From Rhodoferax sp. (lineage in GTDB: Bacteria; Pseudomonadota; Gammaproteobacteria; Burkholderiales; Burkholderiaceae_C): a DNA stretch of 8,636 nucleotides. This document shows, in pieces, positions 6,204 through 8,636 of this stretch (positions are counted from its first letter, which is position 1; every line of letters starts with the position of its first letter). A model generated the notes under the pieces. It was not told the DNA's origin, did no database searches, and worked only from the letters and a program-made list of their open reading frames with translations. The stretch spans positions 1 to 8,636 of the forward strand of contig JARXAU010000100.1 of assembly GCA_029865675.1 (NCBI GenBank), in the 5' to 3' direction. The position numbers and the translations under genes are program-made.

Positions 6204-6371
6204 ATGCAATCTCACCCCCAAGAACCAATCTACTCAAAGCCCGAGCCAAGTCCCATGGCCATCATTGGTGCCATCCTCGCCCAAGGCGCGATTCGCTTTC
6301 TCGATCGACAAAAAAGAGAGCAAAGAGCCGCTGAGAAAAGTATCAGCCCCGCTGAGCCGCTACAAAGCTGA
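6204..6371 (+). CDS. Small hypothetical protein, 55 aa
   Basis: I chose the ATG at 6204 because AAAGGAG (6189-6195) lies 8 nt upstream; the in-frame ATG at 6171 has no such site. The protein starts MQSHPQEPIYSKPEPSP, a polar Pro-rich tail, followed by a short hydrophobic/amphipathic stretch AIIGAILAQGAIRFLDRQ at about 19-36 and a charged end (KREQRAAEKS). There is no signal peptide and no recognised domain. It converges on parE with only 6 nt between stop codons. It may belong with the HTH gene upstream in the same orientation, as small accessory ORFs of integrated elements often do, but this is a guess. Confidence 0.5.
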   Translation: MQSHPQEPIYSKPEPSPMAIIGAILAQGAIRFLDRQKREQRAAEKSISPAEPLQS

Positions 6372-6377
6372 GTGACT

Positions 6378-6650
6378 TTATGTGGGATTCAAGACTTCAG
6401 GAATATCGCGTGCGCTGTGCAATATGCGAACGATGGTGACCTGCTCTGTCGTGGACTCAAAAAAGATCACGTAGTTGCCATGCGCGCATGAGCGCAAGTC
6501 ATCTGACAGCTCGGGCCTCCGCCGATAGCCCGCAGGGTTGAGACAAATCTTTTCGCAATGCGCACGCAACTCAGCCACGAAAGTTCCGGCGCGAACCGGA
6601 TTGTCTTGTGCAATGTAGTCGCCGATCTCCTCAAGATCGAACGCTGCCAA
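6378..6650 (-). CDS. parE: ParE/RelE-family toxin, apparent early stop; start uncertain
   Basis: The toxin partner of the upstream parD; ParE proteins poison DNA gyrase, RelE relatives cut mRNA. The body is typical of the family: DLEEIGDYIAQDNPVRA, then NPAGYRRRPELSDDLRSC, GNYVIFFE and the conserved end VRILHSARDIPEVL. The given frame starts at a TTG (6650) without a ribosome binding site. The expected start is the ATG at 6669-6671, which overlaps the parD stop by 1 nt (TAATG), but its third codon is TAA (6663-6665). Codons right after this stop (CTG-ATA-ACG-CCC-TTG) encode the LITPLA that family members normally have, so one C-to-T change (CAA to TAA) would explain the break. The toxin is either inactive or made weakly by re-initiation at CTG 6662 or TTG 6650. 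Confidence 0.8.
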   Translation of the reverse strand: MAAFDLEEIGDYIAQDNPVRAGTFVAELRAHCEKICLNPAGYRRRPELSDDLRSCAHGNYVIFFESTTEQVTIVRILHSARDIPEVLNPT

Positions 6651-6670
6651 GGGCGTTATCAGTTACTGCA

Positions 6671-6937
6671 TTAGCGAGCTTGGCGAGTCGCCTGCTGTGC
6701 GTATTTGGCTTGTAATCGATCAAACACGGGGTCCGAAGCAAGTGCTGCGCCGCTGGCCTTGCCTGCGGCGACATCATTTCTCAGCGCTTGGAGTTGGATA
6801 GCCTGCTGGCGCTCGGTGTCCTCGAGCAATCGCAGTCCAGCACGGACGACTTCACTGACGTTGTTGTAGCGGCCGCTTTCGACTTGGTCGCGGATGAAGG
6901 ACTCGAAATGGGGACTCAGGGCAACGCTGGTGGGCAT
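6671..6937 (-). CDS. parD: ParD-family antitoxin (ribbon-helix-helix)
   Basis: An 88-residue antitoxin that binds and neutralises ParE and represses its own operon. Residues 1-45 (MPTSVALSPHFESFIRDQVE, then GRYNNVSEVVRAGLRLLED) fit the ribbon-helix-helix DNA-binding domain of ParD: one short strand, then two helices with the typical SGRYNNVSEVVRAGLRLLE core. The remaining charged helix (ALRNDVAAGKASG onward) is the part expected to wrap the toxin, and the usual DPVFDRLQAKY end is present. AGGAG lies 6 nt before the ATG at 6937. A near-consensus promoter and a dyad lie directly upstream. Its stop overlaps the original parE start. The gene looks intact even though parE is damaged. Confidence 0.93.
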   Translation of the reverse strand: MPTSVALSPHFESFIRDQVESGRYNNVSEVVRAGLRLLEDTERQQAIQLQALRNDVAAGKASGAALASDPVFDRLQAKYAQQATRQAR

Positions 6938-6954
6938 GACGCTCTCCTAACAGT

Positions 6955-6969
6955 TAATAACTATTATTA
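6955..6969. promoter_or_regulatory. Probable ParD operator dyad
   Basis: TAATAA-CTA-TTATTA has perfect 6-bp arms with 3 nt between, lying between the parD Shine-Dalgarno and the -10 box and overlapping the latter. ParD-type proteins repress their own promoter by binding such sites; the match of position makes this a good candidate. Confidence 0.55.
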
Positions 6970-6994
6970 TTCATCATCCAACAATCCTTGTCAA
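6966..6994 (-). promoter_or_regulatory. sigma70-type promoter of parDE
   Basis: On the minus strand: TTGACA (6989-6994, perfect -35), a 17-nt spacer, AATAAT (6966-6971, five of six -10 bases). Transcription should start near 6960, some 20 nt before the parD ATG. Confidence 0.75.
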
Positions 6995-7028
6995 GATTGA
7001 CCGGGTGCCAGATTGACCGGGTGCCAGA
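6994..7028. repeat. 16-bp tandem duplication
   Basis: AGATTGACCGGGTGCC occurs twice in direct succession (6994-7009 and 7010-7025), followed by the first three bases of a third copy. It touches the -35 box of the parDE promoter. Each unit contains TTGACC on the plus strand. This could be slippage, or paired sites for a regulator. Confidence 0.8.
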
Positions 7029-7129
7029 AGCAAAGTCTCTGCCTCTCGCCTGAGCACTAGACCCCGCAGCACTATGCCTCCTCCGCAAAACCAGCAACGC
7101 AACTCCGGCGCCGAGCCTAATCCCCTTAC

Positions 7130-7160
7130 TTGACCATATCAATAGAGGTTCGCATATGCT
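7130..7160 (+). promoter_or_regulatory. Possible crtI promoter
   Basis: TTGACC (7130-7135, five of six) and TATGCT (7155-7160, four of six) are separated by 19 nt, slightly long. It would give a leader of about 80 nt. Only a suggestion. Confidence 0.3.
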
Positions 7161-7185
7161 AGAAATTCTTCTGCAATAACACACC

Positions 7186-7200
7186 CAAGACTAATTCTTG
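7186..7200. repeat. Small inverted repeat in the crtI leader
   Basis: CAAGA (7186-7190) and TCTTG (7196-7200) are perfect 5-bp arms around CTAAT. Short enough to be chance; listed because it sits between the suggested promoter and the crtI start. Confidence 0.25.
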
Positions 7201-7234
7201 CATCCCAACCTATTTTGGTTAATCGCTCACATCG

Positions 7235-7246
7235 AGGAACGTTCCT
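7235..7246. promoter_or_regulatory. 12-bp perfect palindrome covering the crtI Shine-Dalgarno
   Basis: AGGAACGTTCCT reads the same on both strands and contains the only ribosome binding sequence (AGGA, 7235-7238) before the ATG at 7250. With no loop it is better as a protein-binding site than as a hairpin. It may affect crtI expression. Confidence 0.4.
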
Positions 7247-7249
7247 TCC

Positions 7250-8636
7250 ATGCGAATGAAAGTAAAAGCGGCAGTCCGGCAAACTGAGCATGTCAACATA
7301 GATGCCCCAATTGCACTGGTAATTGGCAGCGGTTTTGGTGGTTTAGCCGCCGCCGTTCGGCTGGCGGCCAAGGGCTGGCGGGTTCAGGTGCTTGAAAAAC
7401 TGGATGTGCCCGGCGGGCGCGCACGAGTTCACCACGTAGACGGTTACACCTTTGATGCAGGTCCAACCATCATCACTGTGCCGTTCTTATTAGAAGAGTT
7501 GTGGGCACTGGCCGGACGCAACTTAAAAGACGACGTCGATCTTCGCCTGATAGATCCTTTTTACCGGGTGCGCTTCGCAGATGGAGACCACTTCGATTAC
7601 AGCGGGGACCCCGATCGCATGCGCTCCGAGGTGCTGCGGATCGATCCAACGGCGGGCCCTGGTTACGCCGCTTTCATGGAGGAGGCAGACACTTGCTACA
7701 AATTGGGCTTTGAATCCCTCGGGTGCCATGCTTTCGATAGCGCAGGCGACTTGCTCAAAGCAATCCCCTCGATGGCCCGCATGAAAGGTTGGCGCAGCTT
7801 GCATGCCATGGTTGCCAGCCATCTTAAGCACCCCAAACTTCGCCAAGCGATGAGTCTGCAGTCGCTTTTAATTGGCGGTAATCCTTTTTCAGTGACCTGC
7901 GTTTACTCGCTAATCAACGCCTTGGAGCGGCGTTATGGCGTTCACTGGGCGATGGGCGGCACAGGTACTTTGGTCAACGGCCTGGTGGATTTGATTGAGG
8001 GTATGGGCGGCAGTCTGCGAACAGGCGCTGAAGTACGCCGCATACAAGTTACAGATGGTCGCGCCACAGGTGTCACGCTGGCCAATGGTGAAACATTGCC
8101 TGCAGATATTGTGGTTTGTAATGCTGATACAGCCTGGACTTACAAGAATCTGATCGACCCCAATCATCGCAAGGTCTGGAGCAACGCCAAAGTTGATGCC
8201 GGCAAGTATTCGATGAGCTTGTTCGTTTGGTACTTTGGCACTGACAAGCGGTATGAAGATGTACCCCACCACATGATGTTGCTCGGGCCCCGTTACGAAG
8301 CGTTGCTGAAAGACATTTTCAAGCGCCACCACCTAGCCGATGATTTCAGCCTTTACCTTCACCGCCCCACAGCAACAGATCCGGCCATGGCCCCTGCTGG
8401 CTGCGATACGTTTTATGTTCTTTCACCGGTGCCCCACCTGCAAAGCGGTACCAACTGGGCTGAGCAAGCTGAGCCCTACCGAGTGGCAATTGCCGAGGCG
8501 CTGGAGAAAACAGTTCTGCCAGGCTTGCGAGAGCACTTGACTGTTTCTTTTGTGACGACACCGCAAGACTTTCAAGACAATTTGTTGTCGTACAAGGGCG
8601 CAGCATTCGGTCTAGAGCCACTGCTGCTGCAGAGCG
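7250..8636 (+). CDS. crtI: Phytoene desaturase (CrtI), 3' end outside the window
   Basis: FAD-dependent desaturase that introduces double bonds into phytoene towards neurosporene or lycopene, a peripheral membrane enzyme of carotenoid synthesis. 462 residues are visible, open to the window end; the family has about 500-520, so only some 50 are missing. The dinucleotide-binding fold at the N-terminus shows G26-S-G28-F-G-G31 with Glu49 as the ribose contact, then PGGRA at 54-58 and FDAGPT at 68-73. Strong proteobacterial CrtI features follow: ADDFSLYLHRPTATDPAMAP, CDTFYVLSPVPHL and YKGAAFGLEP at 448-457. The C-terminal signature (GAGTHPGAG type) lies beyond the window. I use the ATG at 7250, 11 nt after AGGA; the ATG at 7256 is farther from it. 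Other crt genes, such as crtB, are expected downstream. How many desaturation steps it performs cannot be told from sequence. Confidence 0.95.
   Translation, partial: MRMKVKAAVRQTEHVNIDAPIALVIGSGFGGLAAAVRLAAKGWRVQVLEKLDVPGGRARVHHVDGYTFDAGPTIITVPFLLEELWALAGRNLKDDVDLRLIDPFYRVRFADGDHFDYSGDPDRMRSEVLRIDPTAGPGYAAFMEEADTCYKLGFESLGCHAFDSAGDLLKAIPSMARMKGWRSLHAMVASHLKHPKLRQAMSLQSLLIGGNPFSVTCVYSLINALERRYGVHWAMGGTGTLVNGLVDLIEGMGGSLRTGAEVRRIQVTDGRATGVTLANGETLPADIVVCNADTAWTYKNLIDPNHRKVWSNAKVDAGKYSMSLFVWYFGTDKRYEDVPHHMMLLGPRYEALLKDIFKRHHLADDFSLYLHRPTATDPAMAPAGCDTFYVLSPVPHLQSGTNWAEQAEPYRVAIAEALEKTVLPGLREHLTVSFVTTPQDFQDNLLSYKGAAFGLEPLLLQS

Larger units (their letters stand above)
6995..7249. other. parD-crtI divergent intergenic region
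   Basis: About 255 nt without a gene. It contains the tandem duplication, a possible crtI promoter at 7130-7160, an inverted repeat CAAGA-CTAAT-TCTTG at 7186-7200 and the palindrome at 7235-7246. A TGT-N12-ACA site for PpsR/CrtJ, expected for carotenoid genes of phototrophs, was not found. Confidence 0.5.

Noticed and set aside
7000..7249. PpsR/CrtJ site (TGT-N12-ACA) upstream of crtI
   Set aside because: I scanned the leader and found no match with the correct spacing.
7910..8332. Minus-strand 140-aa frame inside crtI
   Set aside because: Antisense shadow of a strongly conserved enzyme gene, without a ribosome binding site.

Overview
The window reads as betaproteobacterial chromosome, most likely Burkholderiales/Comamonadaceae. 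This is inferred from the moderately high GC content, the CzcI-type protein, the style of the RND proteins and a proteobacterial CrtI; no marker gene fixes the genus. No RNA gene, IS element or CRISPR array is visible.

Left region (1-5351, all on the minus strand): a heavy-metal efflux operon read right to left as czcI, czcC (outer-membrane channel), a small His-tagged membrane-anchored periplasmic protein here called X, czcB (periplasmic adaptor) and czcA (inner-membrane RND pump, cut by the left window edge after 619 codons). Spacings are 147, 32, 12 and 11 nt. At X/czcB and czcB/czcA the stop codon of the upstream gene lies inside the Shine-Dalgarno sequence of the next gene (TAAGGAG), so the last three genes look translationally coupled. 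CzcI, X and CzcB all carry histidine-rich stretches just after their signal peptides, which suggests periplasmic metal capture feeding a CzcCBA tripartite pump. The TM4 motif of CzcA is of the VDD-AVVDVEN type rather than classical CzcA, so the metal cannot be named with confidence. A 28-codon upstream ORF overlaps the czcI start by 4 nt.

Middle region (5352-6937): accessory DNA with signs of decay. It holds a small AlpA/excisionase-like helix-turn-helix gene on the plus strand, broken by an apparent 1-nt deletion; a 55-aa orphan ORF with a strong ribosome binding site; and a parDE-type toxin-antitoxin pair on the minus strand. parD looks intact and has a near-consensus promoter with an overlapping dyad. 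The natural ATG of parE overlaps the parD stop, but codon 3 is TAA, so the toxin is either silenced or made from a weak downstream CTG/TTG. Several inverted repeats lie between these genes.

Right region (6938-8636): a 16-bp tandem duplication, a leader with short palindromes, and crtI (phytoene desaturase, plus strand), cut by the right edge after 462 codons. crtI is probably the first gene of a carotenoid cluster continuing outside the window and is functionally unrelated to the metal operon. The middle region looks like the seam between the resistance module and biosynthetic backbone.

Nothing here is a clearly new system. The most interesting points are the extra protein X in the czc operon, the damaged parE, the frameshifted HTH gene and the small ORF leading into czcI.
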